Source: Clostridia bacterium (GTDB lineage: Bacteria > Bacillota_A > Clostridia > Oscillospirales > Acutalibacteraceae). Taken from it: DNA of 20,673 nucleotides. Below the pieces are notes generated by a model. That model saw only the letters and a list, made by a program, of their open reading frames with translations. It ran no database searches and was not told the origin of the DNA. A program made the position numbers and the translations under genes. Shown here in pieces: positions 6,510 to 14,477 of this stretch; the stretch's first letter is position 1; every line of letters starts with the position of its first letter. The stretch lies in NCBI GenBank assembly GCA_017441045.1, contig JAFSAK010000024.1, positions 1 through 20,673 of the forward strand, given 5' to 3'.

Positions 6510-8816
6510 ATGAAAATGAAGGAATTATTAAGCTTAAAAAACAAGAAAGGAATTTTTAAAAGAGAGGAACTTATGGAGGCGGCGCTAATGCAAATAGGCG
6601 TAGCCGTTTTGGCTTTCATATCTTCAAGAGGGCTTGTAATCGGGAAACTTTTACCCTTTGGCATTGCATTTTTATCAGGTTGCCCCCACTATTACTGCGC
6701 CTCGGCGGCCCTTGGCTCATTTTTAGGATATTTTATACCGGTAAATAACGGAAACGGTTTCAGGTATATCGCCTCTCTATTCGCGATTTTGGCTATAAAA
6801 CTCATACTTTCTTCCAATAAAAAATTATCTTCAAACCCATTATTTGCCGCGATTATAGCCGCGGCGGCCAATATAGTTACCGCCACGGTTTCTTCACCCG
6901 CCATAACGATAGGGTTTACACATACTGCGGCCGAAACCTTGCTTTGCGCTCTTGGAGCATTCTTTACCGCTAAAACCGCCCTTGCTCTAAAATCAGACAG
7001 AGTGGGATTATCGGGCGAAGAACTTGCAAGTGTTTTAATCGTTGCCGCTATGGTGATTATAGGACTTATGGGATTTTCTTTAGGCCGCGTTTCCATAGGC
7101 GGAATACTTGGCGTTTTTCTCATACTTACCGCATCAAAATACGGCGGAACCCTTGCGGGAGCCGTTAGCGGTATAGCCGTATCCTTCGCATCCGCTCTTT
7201 CGGGAGCGGGCGGCGGACTTTTCTACTTTGGCGGTATGATGGCGGGAGTTTTCAGTTCCCTCGGCAAATATGCGCAAATCTCGGTAATGGGTGTTTGCGC
7301 CGTTATTTCTTCCCTCTTCGGCGGCGATACAGAGGCCGCATTTCCCATGATTGCGCAAACCGTAGCGGGTTGTCTTCTGTTTTTGTTTTTACCCCGCAGC
7401 GCAGGTATATATTTAGGTAAAATTTTTGCGGGAGTGCCAAAAATCACAATGCCTTCGGGCATAAAAAGGGCGGCAACGCTGCGGCTCAATCTTGCTTCAA
7501 CCGCCCTTAAAGATATTTCCGAAACCGTAAATCAGGTTTCTAAAGAACTCGGCAGAATCAACGCTCCCGACTTTAACTCGGTTATAAGCGGCATTGAAAG
7601 AGATGTTTGTATGGGATGCAAACTCAGAACTCATTGTCACGAAGGTAAAAAAGAAGAAACAAGAAATGCTATTTTAGAAATAACCAAAGCCATAAAGCGC
7701 GGCGAAGAAAACCCTTTGGATAGCGCCCCCGATGAATTTAAAGGCAGATGTTTAAAACCATCGCTTATGGAAAATGCCGTAGTAGAAAGGTATAGCGCCT
7801 TTATGGCGGGTATCACTGCCGAAAATCGCATAGAGGAGGTAAGAGAGGTAATTTCGGACCAATTTGAAGGCGTTTCGAATATGCTCGAAGATTTATCCCT
7901 CGACCTTCAAAGAGATGAGCAGTTTGATAATTCTGCCGCTATGAGCGCGGCGGCGGTACTTAAAAATCTGAATATCCACGCCGAAGAGTGTTCCGCCAGA
8001 ATTGATAAATACGGCCGAATGACCTTAGAAATCAGAATAAAAGAAACACCCGACCTCACCCTTAACAAAATGCGTATTATGAAGGCGCTTTCTTTGGTTT
8101 GCGAAAGGGATTTTGATATACCCGTTATAAACCGAGCGGGAAGCGATACCTATATCACCGTAAGCGAACACGCCATTTATAAAATCGATATGGGCGCAAC
8201 TCAAATATGCGCTAAAGATGGAAATATGTGCGGTGATGCCTTTAACTGTTTTAATGATGGTAAAGGGCATTACATCTCGGTTTTGAGCGACGGTATGGGT
8301 ACGGGCGGACGCGCCGCGGTTGACGGCGCAATGGCATCGGGACTTATGGCGCGTCTTTTGAAAGCGGGATTCGGTTATGACTGTTCTCTTCGCATTCTCA
8401 ATTCTTCTATGCTCTTTAAATCCACCGATGAATCTCTTGCCACCGTAGATATAGCAAGTATCGACTTATTCACAGGCGAAACCGAACTTTATAAAGCGGG
8501 GGCGGCACCTACCATTGTTCGCCGAAGCGGCAGAACGGGTAAGGCGGAAAGTACCTCGCTACCCGTAGGAATTTTAAGAGAAATCGGCTTTGATAGGGCG
8601 GCCATTCGCCTTAAAGCCAATGATATTCTGCTCCTTATGTCCGACGGGGCGGTAAGCGAAGGGCTTGACTGGATAAGGGCGGAACTCGAGAGTTTTAAAG
8701 ACGGAAGCGCCAAAGAACTCTCATCCCACATTGCCCAGTGCGCTAAAAATCGCCGTCAGGATGCTCACACCGATGATATAACCGTTATTGCCCTTATTAT
8801 AGAGAAGGCACCTTAA
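6510..8816 (+). CDS. spoIIE: Stage II sporulation protein E (SpoIIE), PP2C-type serine phosphatase
   Basis: Membrane phosphatase at the sporulation septum that dephosphorylates SpoIIAA and so releases sigma-F in the forespore. The 768-residue protein (Bacillus form 827) has about ten hydrophobic segments in residues 25-300, a central regulatory region and a C-terminal PP2C/SpoIIE domain. Metal-binding motifs are intact: SDGMGTGGRA with Asp594, MSDGAVSEG with Asp712, and DDITVIAL near the end with Asp755/Asp756. The central region carries Cys367, Cys370 and Cys376 in CMGCKLRTHC and a further Cys414, a cluster I recall from other SpoIIE proteins that could bind metal. An AAAGGTG site precedes the ATG at 6510; a second ATG at 6516 is possible. 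It stands alone, bounded by an upstream terminator and the downstream T-box promoter. This is strong evidence of an endospore former. Confidence 0.97.
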   Translation: MKMKELLSLKNKKGIFKREELMEAALMQIGVAVLAFISSRGLVIGKLLPFGIAFLSGCPHYYCASAALGSFLGYFIPVNNGNGFRYIASLFAILAIKLILSSNKKLSSNPLFAAIIAAAANIVTATVSSPAITIGFTHTAAETLLCALGAFFTAKTALALKSDRVGLSGEELASVLIVAAMVIIGLMGFSLGRVSIGGILGVFLILTASKYGGTLAGAVSGIAVSFASALSGAGGGLFYFGGMMAGVFSSLGKYAQISVMGVCAVISSLFGGDTEAAFPMIAQTVAGCLLFLFLPRSAGIYLGKIFAGVPKITMPSGIKRAATLRLNLASTALKDISETVNQVSKELGRINAPDFNSVISGIERDVCMGCKLRTHCHEGKKEETRNAILEITKAIKRGEENPLDSAPDEFKGRCLKPSLMENAVVERYSAFMAGITAENRIEEVREVISDQFEGVSNMLEDLSLDLQRDEQFDNSAAMSAAAVLKNLNIHAEECSARIDKYGRMTLEIRIKETPDLTLNKMRIMKALSLVCERDFDIPVINRAGSDTYITVSEHAIYKIDMGATQICAKDGNMCGDAFNCFNDGKGHYISVLSDGMGTGGRAAVDGAMASGLMARLLKAGFGYDCSLRILNSSMLFKSTDESLATVDIASIDLFTGETELYKAGAAPTIVRRSGRTGKAESTSLPVGILREIGFDRAAIRLKANDILLLMSDGAVSEGLDWIRAELESFKDGSAKELSSHIAQCAKNRRQDAHTDDITVIALIIEKAP

Positions 8817-8824
8817 AAAAACAC

Positions 8825-8852
8825 TTGCAATATTTTTTAAAAATGGTATAAT
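8825..8852 (+). promoter_or_regulatory. Promoter for the pheST T-box transcript
   Basis: -35 TTGCAA (8825-8830), 16-bp spacer, perfect -10 TATAAT (8847-8852), just ahead of the T-box leader and directly after the spoIIE stop. Confidence 0.8.
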
Positions 8853-8858
8853 ATCTTT

Positions 8859-9121
8859 GATATAAATGCAATGATAAAGAAAAGTAGTTTTGCAAGAGGT
8901 TTTAAGAGAGGGCGAGTCGTGGCTGTAAACCGCCTAAACGGAAGCAAAATGAAGTTCCCTTTTGAGCAGCGCCGCCGAACCTTTAAAGTAAGCGACGACG
9001 GGGTGACGCCGTTACCGTCAAAAGAGTGTTTGCTCTTTGTGGCAAAAATCACGGGTGGTACCGCGGAGTTTTTTAAATTTTAAAACTTCGTCCTGTTATT
9101 CAGGGCGGAGTTTATTTTTTA
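8859..9121 (+). promoter_or_regulatory. T-box leader sensing uncharged tRNA-Phe, controlling pheST
   Basis: Riboswitch-like leader that binds uncharged tRNA and prevents termination. The T-box core GGGTGGTACCGCGG is at 9053-9066; its TGGT bulge would pair with an ACCA tRNA end, as expected for tRNA-Phe. Stem I can be drawn: AAAAG near 8880 pairs with CTTTT near 8960, TTTTGC near 8888 with GCAAAA at 8944-8949, and GGTTT with AAACC further out. The 3' bulge between the lower two holds TTC at 8955-8957, a Phe codon, as the specifier. An antiterminator can form between CGGAGTTTT (9064-9072) and AAAACTTCG (9082-9090), excluding the terminator. The downstream genes are pheS and pheT, which agrees. 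Confidence 0.95.
9083..9120 (+). terminator. Regulated terminator of the Phe T-box
   Basis: 13-bp stem (9083-9095 with 9101-9113, two G-T pairs) with a TTATT loop and a T-rich tail to 9120. Its 5' arm overlaps the 3' arm of the antiterminator, giving the expected switch. Confidence 0.93.
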
Positions 9122-9141
9122 TAGAAATTTCCTATTTTGTT

Positions 9142-9206
9142 TCCCTTGCCTAAAGGGAGACTCCCTACGGTGTAGGGAGATGTCACGGCAAAGCCGTGAC
9201 GGAGGT
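9142..9206. repeat. Three-hairpin palindromic intergenic repeat between T-box and pheS
   Basis: Three perfect small hairpins in a row: TCCCTT/AAGGGA (9142-9158), CTCCCTAC/GTAGGGAG (9161-9179) and GTCACGGC/GCCGTGAC (9182-9200), with 2-base linkers, ending in GGAGG. The layout and the GTCACGGC-AAA-GCCGTGAC core resemble a REP/MITE-like repeat that I associate with gut Clostridia genomes; this is from memory and unchecked. It lies inside the leader of the antiterminated pheST mRNA, so it will be transcribed. The real pheS ribosome site (AGGAGG) is separate, near 9236. Confidence 0.75.
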
Positions 9207-9248
9207 ATTTTTAAGCCATCCCACCATTAAATATTCAGGAGGATAAAT

Positions 9249-10268
9249 ATGAAAGAACAATTAACGGGAATTCTCGAAGTCGCAAAAAAGGCCATTGCGG
9301 CCGCCGATAGCGAGCAGATTATCGAAGATTTGCGAGTAAAATATCTCGGTAAAAAGGGTGAACTCACGGCGCTTCTTAAGCAGATGGGCTCCCTTTCTCC
9401 CGAAGAACGCCCCAAAATGGGTCAACTTGTAAACGAGGCAAAAACGCAGGTTGAATCCCTTATTACCGAAAAGGCAAAGGAACTGAAAGAAAAGGCAACC
9501 GAACTTAAACTTGCCGCTGAAACCATTGATATCACTATGCCCGCGAAGACGGTCCGTAAGGGTAAACTTCATCCCCTCAATACCGTTCTTAACGATATGA
9601 TAGATATTTTTCAGTCAATGGGATTTGATGTTGTAGACGGCCCCGAGGTTGAAACTGACCACTATAATTTTGAATGTCTCAATGTTCCCGCAGACCACCC
9701 CGCAAGAGATATGCAGGATACCTTCTATCTTGCAGAAAATCTACTGCTTCGCACCCAGACCTCTGCGGCGCAAATAAGAACAATGGAAACCCGCAAGCCC
9801 CCCATCCGCGTTATTTGTCCGGGCCGAGTTTTCAGAGCCGATGAGGTTGATGCTACCCATTCACCTGTTTTCCATCAGATAGAGGGACTTGTTGTTGATA
9901 AAGGCATCACCCTTTGCGACCTTAAGGGCGTTCTTGAACAGTTTGCTCACGAAATCTACGGCAGTGATACAAAGGTTAAATTCCGCCCTTCCTTCTTCCC
10001 CTTCACCGAGCCCTCGGTTGAGGTTGATGTTAGTTGCAGTGAATGCGGCGGAAAGGGCTGTCGCGTTTGTAAGGGAGCAGGTTGGATAGAAATTCTGGGC
10101 GCAGGTATGGTGCATCCCAATGTTCTTCGCTCCTGCGGTATTGACCCCGAAGAATATAGCGGTTTTGCCTTTGGTATCGGTCTTGACCGTCTTACTACAA
10201 CCCGTTATAAGATTAGTGATATACGACTTCTTTTTGAAAACGATAAGCGTTTTCTTGACCAGTTTTAA
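9249..10268 (+). CDS. pheS: Phenylalanine--tRNA ligase alpha subunit
   Basis: Catalytic subunit of the alpha2-beta2 synthetase that charges tRNA-Phe. The 339-residue protein has an N-terminal coiled-coil tRNA-binding arm (about residues 1-90) and the class II core. Motif 2 appears as FRADEVDATHSPVFHQIEGL, and motif 3 as GFAFGIGLDRLTTTRYKISD near the C-terminus. A four-cysteine knuckle (CSECGGKGCRVCKG) precedes WIEILGAGMVHPNVL, as in other bacterial PheS. The length is normal. The ATG follows AGGAGG at 7-bp spacing. pheT follows after 19 bp, and expression is under the T-box upstream. Confidence 0.98.
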   Translation: MKEQLTGILEVAKKAIAAADSEQIIEDLRVKYLGKKGELTALLKQMGSLSPEERPKMGQLVNEAKTQVESLITEKAKELKEKATELKLAAETIDITMPAKTVRKGKLHPLNTVLNDMIDIFQSMGFDVVDGPEVETDHYNFECLNVPADHPARDMQDTFYLAENLLLRTQTSAAQIRTMETRKPPIRVICPGRVFRADEVDATHSPVFHQIEGLVVDKGITLCDLKGVLEQFAHEIYGSDTKVKFRPSFFPFTEPSVEVDVSCSECGGKGCRVCKGAGWIEILGAGMVHPNVLRSCGIDPEEYSGFAFGIGLDRLTTTRYKISDIRLLFENDKRFLDQF

Positions 10269-10287
10269 TTAAGGGGGTACACGAAAA

Positions 10288-12678
10288 ATGAAAATTTCAC
10301 TTAAAGCACTTAAATATTATGTAGATATAAATGTACCCGTAGAGGAACTCTGCGACCGTATGGTTATGGCAGGTTTCGAGGTTGAAAGTATCGAAAAAGA
10401 GGGCGACAATATTAAAAACGTTGTTGCCGCAAGAATTATAGAACTCGCCCCCCATGAAGACAGCGACCATTTGCAGATTTGCCAGATGGATATCGGCGGC
10501 GGAAAAACCGTTCAGATAGTAACGGGCGCGCAAAACATCAAAAAAGGCGATCTTGTTCCCGCCGCTCTTGATGACAGTTACCTTCCCAACGGCGCTCATA
10601 TTAAGGCGGGTAAACTCCGCGGCGTTGATTCTCTCGGTATGCTCTGCTCAGGCGAAGAACTTTGTCTTACCGAAGAAGATTACGAAGGCGCTTCGGTGCA
10701 CGGCATATTAATTCTTAAAGACGAATGGGAAACAGGTACCGATATGCGCACCGTTCTCGGTCTTGATGATTATATAATTGATTTTAAAATCACCGCCAAC
10801 CGTCCCGACTGCAATTGCTTTTTGGGCGTTGCAAAGGAAATTTCGGTAGTTTTGGGCACCAAATATAATCCTCCCGTTCCCACCTATAAAACCGTAGGCG
10901 AAGATATTAAGGATTATATCGATGTAACCGTCCAAAACTATGACCTTTGCCCCCGTTATGTTGGCCGAGTAGTTAAAAACTTAAGAATAGGCCCCTCTCC
11001 TCTTTGGATGCAGAAGGCCATCACCGCTTCGGGTATGCGCCCCATCAACAATATCGTTGATATTACAAACTTTGTAATGCTTGAAACGGGACAACCTATG
11101 CACGCCTTTAACTATGATGACCTTTCGGGCAAGAAAATTATCGTTAGAAATGCCCGTGAAGGCGAAAGCATAACCACCCTTGACGGTAAAGATTACCCCC
11201 TCACCCCCGATATGCTTGTTATCGCCGACGGTGAAAAACCCTCCTGCCTTGCAGGTATTATGGGCGGTAAAGAAAGCGAAATCGAGGATGATACCAAAAA
11301 TCTCTTCCTTGAAGCCGCAAAATTCAGAAGAGATAATGTTCGCCATACAGGCAGAGCCCTCGGTATTCGTACCGAATCGAGCGGTCGCTTTGAAAAGGGC
11401 GTTGATATTGTAAATACCGCCTATGCTATGGAAAGAGCATTAGAACTTATTGACCTACTTGATGCGGGTGATATCGTTGAAGGTGTTATTGATAGAAATA
11501 AAGGTCTTCCCGAAGATAAAGTTATCACCGTTACCACAAGGAGCATTTTAGACCTTTTGGGCGTTGAAATCCCCGATGATACCATTGTTTCAATTCTTAA
11601 TAGTTTAGGTCTTCCCACCGTTTATGAGAGCGGCACCATCACCGTAAAGGTTCCCTCCATCCGTGATGATATCGAGGGCAGAGCCGACCTTGCAGAAGAG
11701 GTAATGAGAATTTATGGTTATGACCATATTGTCGGCACTTCAATGCGCGGAGATGTTATAAGGGGTAAGAAACTTCCATCCCGTATTAAAGATGATAAGA
11801 TTAAATCCGCCCTTGTTGGTATGGGCGCTTATGAAATCGCAACTTATTCATTTATCGCTTCGGGCGCTATTGATACCCTCCGTTTAGATGCGGAAGACCT
11901 CAGAAGAAACGCGGTTAAACTCATTAACCCCCTCGGCGATGAATATTCTACCCTTCGTACCCAACTTACAACAAGTATGCTCACCGTTCTTGCCACCAAT
12001 ATTAACCGCAAGATAGAGGAAGGCCGTTTCTTTGAAATCAGTAAGAGATTTGTTCCTAAATCTTTGCCTCTTACCGAGCAACCCGAAGAACTTCCCACAA
12101 TGAGCATAGGAATTTACGGTAAAGATGAAGATTTCTTCACCTTAAAGGGTATAATAGAAGAAATAATGAAAATTTTCGGCGCTCATACACAGTATAAGAG
12201 AAGCTCGGAAAATTATCTCCACCCCGGCCGTCAGGCAGAAGTACTTGCCAATAATAAGAGCGTTGCCGTTTTCGGCGAAGTTCACCCCGCCGTTCTTGCC
12301 GATTATGATATTGAGCAAAAGGTTTATATTGCTGAAATTAAACTTGATGTGCTTTACTCTATTGAAAAACGCAAAACGGTTTATAAACCCCTTCCCAAGT
12401 TCCCCGCAGTTGAGCGTGACTTTGCTATGCTTTGCGATAAGGATATCCCCGTAGGTGATTTGGAAAGAGCCATCATAAGCGGCGGTAGCAGATTGCTTGA
12501 AAAGGTAGAACTTTTCGATGTTTATATGGGCTCCCAAATTCCTGAAGGCAAGAAGAGCGTTGCATTTAGCGTATGGCTCCGTTCCGCAGAAAATACCCTT
12601 ACCGATGAGGAAATTGACAGTACCTGCACCCGTATTATTGATAAGCTCACCAAAGTTGGAGCGGAACTTAGAAAATAA
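10288..12678 (+). CDS. pheT: Phenylalanine--tRNA ligase beta subunit
   Basis: Non-catalytic partner of PheS for tRNA binding and editing of Tyr-tRNA-Phe. The 796 residues show the full bacterial order. An EMAP-type OB-fold tRNA-binding domain (about 45-150) contains IVTGAQNIKKGDLVPAA. The B3/B4 editing domain (about 210-390) contains RTESSGRFEKGVD. A B5 domain (about 400-475), a catalytic-like domain (about 480-690) and a C-terminal FDX-ACB anticodon-binding domain (about 705-796, starting PLPKFPAVERDFAML) follow. The ATG at 10288 has an AAGGGGG site ten bases upstream. It is the second gene of the T-box-controlled operon; no terminator follows before the ireB promoter 4 bp later. Confidence 0.98.
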   Translation: MKISLKALKYYVDINVPVEELCDRMVMAGFEVESIEKEGDNIKNVVAARIIELAPHEDSDHLQICQMDIGGGKTVQIVTGAQNIKKGDLVPAALDDSYLPNGAHIKAGKLRGVDSLGMLCSGEELCLTEEDYEGASVHGILILKDEWETGTDMRTVLGLDDYIIDFKITANRPDCNCFLGVAKEISVVLGTKYNPPVPTYKTVGEDIKDYIDVTVQNYDLCPRYVGRVVKNLRIGPSPLWMQKAITASGMRPINNIVDITNFVMLETGQPMHAFNYDDLSGKKIIVRNAREGESITTLDGKDYPLTPDMLVIADGEKPSCLAGIMGGKESEIEDDTKNLFLEAAKFRRDNVRHTGRALGIRTESSGRFEKGVDIVNTAYAMERALELIDLLDAGDIVEGVIDRNKGLPEDKVITVTTRSILDLLGVEIPDDTIVSILNSLGLPTVYESGTITVKVPSIRDDIEGRADLAEEVMRIYGYDHIVGTSMRGDVIRGKKLPSRIKDDKIKSALVGMGAYEIATYSFIASGAIDTLRLDAEDLRRNAVKLINPLGDEYSTLRTQLTTSMLTVLATNINRKIEEGRFFEISKRFVPKSLPLTEQPEELPTMSIGIYGKDEDFFTLKGIIEEIMKIFGAHTQYKRSSENYLHPGRQAEVLANNKSVAVFGEVHPAVLADYDIEQKVYIAEIKLDVLYSIEKRKTVYKPLPKFPAVERDFAMLCDKDIPVGDLERAIISGGSRLLEKVELFDVYMGSQIPEGKKSVAFSVWLRSAENTLTDEEIDSTCTRIIDKLTKVGAELRK

Positions 12679-12681
12679 TAC

Positions 12682-12710
12682 TTGCACTTTTTAAAGGTCC
12701 GTTATAAAAT
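12682..12710 (+). promoter_or_regulatory. Promoter for ireB
   Basis: -35 TTGCAC (12682-12687), 17-bp spacer, -10 TAAAAT (12705-12710), beginning 4 bp after the pheT stop. A second TATAAT at 12716-12721 lacks a matching -35. Confidence 0.7.
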
Positions 12711-12745
12711 AGTAGTATAATATTAGAAAACAAGAGGTGTTATTT

Positions 12746-12991
12746 ATGAATGATAAGACAATGACCTTTTCCCTTGGAGATCAGACCGAGCAGGAAATTC
12801 GAAGAATTCTTACCGAGGTTTACGATGCGCTTAAAGAAAAGGGATATAATCCCATAAACCAGATAGTCGGATACATCCTTTCGGAAGATCCTACTTATAT
12901 CACCACTCATAATAACGCCCGTAACCTGATAAGAAGAATTGACCGCGATTTACTTTTGCAGTCACTTGTTAGATACTATTTAACGGCGTAA
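12746..12991 (+). CDS. ireB: IreB family regulatory phosphoprotein (UPF0297/DUF965)
   Basis: An 81-residue cytoplasmic protein of the IreB family. In Enterococcus IreB is phosphorylated on N-terminal threonines by the PASTA kinase IreK and affects cephalosporin resistance. The sequence [13 protein letters not shown] carries Thr5 and Thr7 in the expected place, and the body ([20 protein letters not shown], then [17 protein letters not shown]) is the conserved family core. The open frame reaches a GTG at 12737, but that lies inside the AGAGGTG ribosome site; the ATG at 12746 is correctly spaced and gives the normal N-terminus. In Bacillus the homologue yrzL precedes a RuvX-like gene; here it stands alone with its own promoter and terminator. 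Confidence 0.95.
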   Translation: MNDKTMTFSLGDQTEQEIRRILTEVYDALKEKGYNPINQIVGYILSEDPTYITTHNNARNLIRRIDRDLLLQSLVRYYLTA

Positions 12992-13000
12992 AAAGAAAAT

Positions 13001-13034
13001 CCCCGATTCGCAATAGCGAATCGGGGTTATTTTT
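13001..13034. terminator. Bidirectional terminator between ireB and the deacetylase gene
   Basis: Perfect 11-bp GC-rich stem CCCCGATTCGC/GCGAATCGGGG (13001-13011, 13016-13026) with an AATA loop. It is followed by TTATTTTTT on the plus strand and by ATTTTCTTTTT on the minus strand, so it can stop both converging units. Confidence 0.92.
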
Positions 13035-13040
13035 TATTCA

Positions 13041-13880
13041 TTATTCAAACCATAGACCTTCTTTGCGGTCCTCAATTTTATTAAAATTTACAGTTGCTCC
13101 TGCGGGAATCTTGCAAACTCTTGCATCCTTCTCAAACCATATATCTGTATCGCTTGGATTATAAACGCTGCTTTCATCGGCGGCAACCCGCAAATTTTTA
13201 ATGGCGGTCATATAGTTATAAATTTCTATGTTGGTGGCAAACCAGATTTCATCTTTTCGTTCGCACAGACGTTTAATGCCATCCTCCATCATCTGCCACT
13301 GTTCCTCGGTTTTAAATTCAAAACTGTGGCCCCAGATATAAAGCAACGGTTCGCTGTTAAACATCATGCTCATCTTTTCAAAGAAGTCGTTAACCGCATT
13401 CTGTATACCGTTATGGTGAATGGTAGGGTGCCACTCCAAAAAGTTTTCAGGCACTTTGAATCTTCTGGTGTTTTCCACCGTTCTACTGTAAAGAATTCCG
13501 CATTCTCTTATGGTTTTTATTACCTCGTCATTATAATCACCAAAGGGATAAGACATTCCGCAAACGGGATATCCTGCAATTTTTTCGAGGAACTTTCTAT
13601 CCTCCATAACCTCGTTAACGAGGACCGTTTTAGGCATTCTTGTAGGGAAATAATGATTAAAGGTGTGGGCGGAAATTTCGTGCCCTTCATATCTTTTCTT
13701 CAATTCAAGAAGTTGTTCTTGAGAATAATTTACAAATCTCTTTGAATTAAGATGAAACGTACCCTTGACACCATACTTATTGAAAAGCTCTATAAGTCGG
13801 GCATCGGTATCAAACCCATCGTCATAACTAAACGTGGCTATAAACTTTTTACCGTCTTTAAATCTATTAAAATTGATCAT
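13041..13880 (-). CDS. Polysaccharide deacetylase family protein (NodB-like), apparently cytoplasmic
   Basis: A 279-residue member of carbohydrate esterase family 4. Its NodB motifs are FSYDDGFD (Asp20, Asp21; base and metal ligand) and SAHTFNH (His72, His76; metal ligands), with SYPFGDYND and a later WHPTIHHNG and WGHSFEF. I see no signal peptide or transmembrane helix, so it probably acts inside the cell on a small acylated substrate rather than on cell-wall peptidoglycan; this location is inference. An open frame extends upstream to 13973, but the ATG at 13880 overlaps the stop of the preceding gene as ATGA and has an AGAGGT site, so translation is probably coupled. It shares a unit with the hydrolase gene upstream and ends at the bidirectional terminator. 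Confidence 0.88.
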   Translation of the reverse strand: MINFNRFKDGKKFIATFSYDDGFDTDARLIELFNKYGVKGTFHLNSKRFVNYSQEQLLELKKRYEGHEISAHTFNHYFPTRMPKTVLVNEVMEDRKFLEKIAGYPVCGMSYPFGDYNDEVIKTIRECGILYSRTVENTRRFKVPENFLEWHPTIHHNGIQNAVNDFFEKMSMMFNSEPLLYIWGHSFEFKTEEQWQMMEDGIKRLCERKDEIWFATNIEIYNYMTAIKNLRVAADESSVYNPSDTDIWFEKDARVCKIPAGATVNFNKIEDRKEGLWFE

Positions 13881-14401
13881 CTTATTACCTCTATCTGACA
13901 GCATTCCATAGTTTTTAGGGCGGCTTGGTGTGTTTCCACACTCACTCCCGCACAGCAAGAAGCATCTACACAAATTTTGTTTTCAGGGAAATTGGCTTTA
14001 AGCAAAAGGGCATTTGATACCACACATATATCGGTACAAAGGCCTATAAGACAGGCCTCAAATTCTTCGCCAACAGTTTCTTTTACAATTTGCGGCAATT
14101 CCTTTGAGCCAAAGGTAACCTTTTCTATAGGTATATATTTTTTACCCTCTAATGCATCTTGAATCAGCGAATTTAATTTCCATCCCTTTGTTCCTTTAAT
14201 GCAGTGAGGAACGGGTAAATTTTTGCCTTCAGAAGTTTCCATATAGTTATCAAAATGGGTATCGAAGGTTACAAATATTTGGCCTTCGAAATTTTTGATT
14301 TTTTCTGCGGCATTTGAAATCATTTGGCAGGCCTCTTTCGTTCCGAGAGCGCCATCAACGAAATCATTTTGTATATCAACAACAATCAGTATCTTTTCCA
14401 T
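13877..14401 (-). CDS. Cysteine hydrolase of the isochorismatase superfamily, nicotinamidase-like
   Basis: A 174-residue amidohydrolase. The catalytic triad is visible: Asp9 in VVDIQNDF, Lys94 in IEKVTFGS and Cys126 in LCTDICVVSNALLLK. Asp47 and His49 (FDTHFDNY) with His66 (PVPHC) match the metal site of PncA nicotinamidases, making nicotinamide to nicotinate the best guess; other amidases of this superfamily cannot be excluded. An AAGGTGAT site lies before the ATG at 14401. The stop overlaps the start of the deacetylase gene by ATGA, suggesting a matched pair of de-acylating enzymes with a joint, unknown pathway. No NAD-salvage gene is adjacent. Confidence 0.87.
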   Translation of the reverse strand: MEKILIVVDIQNDFVDGALGTKEACQMISNAAEKIKNFEGQIFVTFDTHFDNYMETSEGKNLPVPHCIKGTKGWKLNSLIQDALEGKKYIPIEKVTFGSKELPQIVKETVGEEFEACLIGLCTDICVVSNALLLKANFPENKICVDASCCAGVSVETHQAALKTMECCQIEVIR

Positions 14402-14430
14402 TTACATCACCTTAAGATAAACGAAAACAT

Positions 14431-14458
14431 AAAGCCCCAAGAAAACTCTTGGGGCTTT
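14431..14458 (-). terminator. Hairpin terminator of the secreted-protein gene
   Basis: Perfect 12-bp stem AAAGCCCCAAGA/TCTTGGGGCTTT with a 4-base loop, 19 bp after the stop on the minus strand. The uridines come mostly from the stem end and the following ATGTTTT, so termination may be incomplete. Confidence 0.7.
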
Positions 14459-14477
14459 AAATCTAAACTAAATTAAC

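Noticed and set aside
8871..9083. Open frame of 70 residues on the plus strand (and one on the minus strand) before pheS
   Set aside because: It covers the T-box leader stem I and T-box core, which are RNA structure.
12142..12687. 181-residue open frame on the minus strand
   Set aside because: It lies wholly antisense to the 3' part of pheT, with no start signals and no family resemblance.
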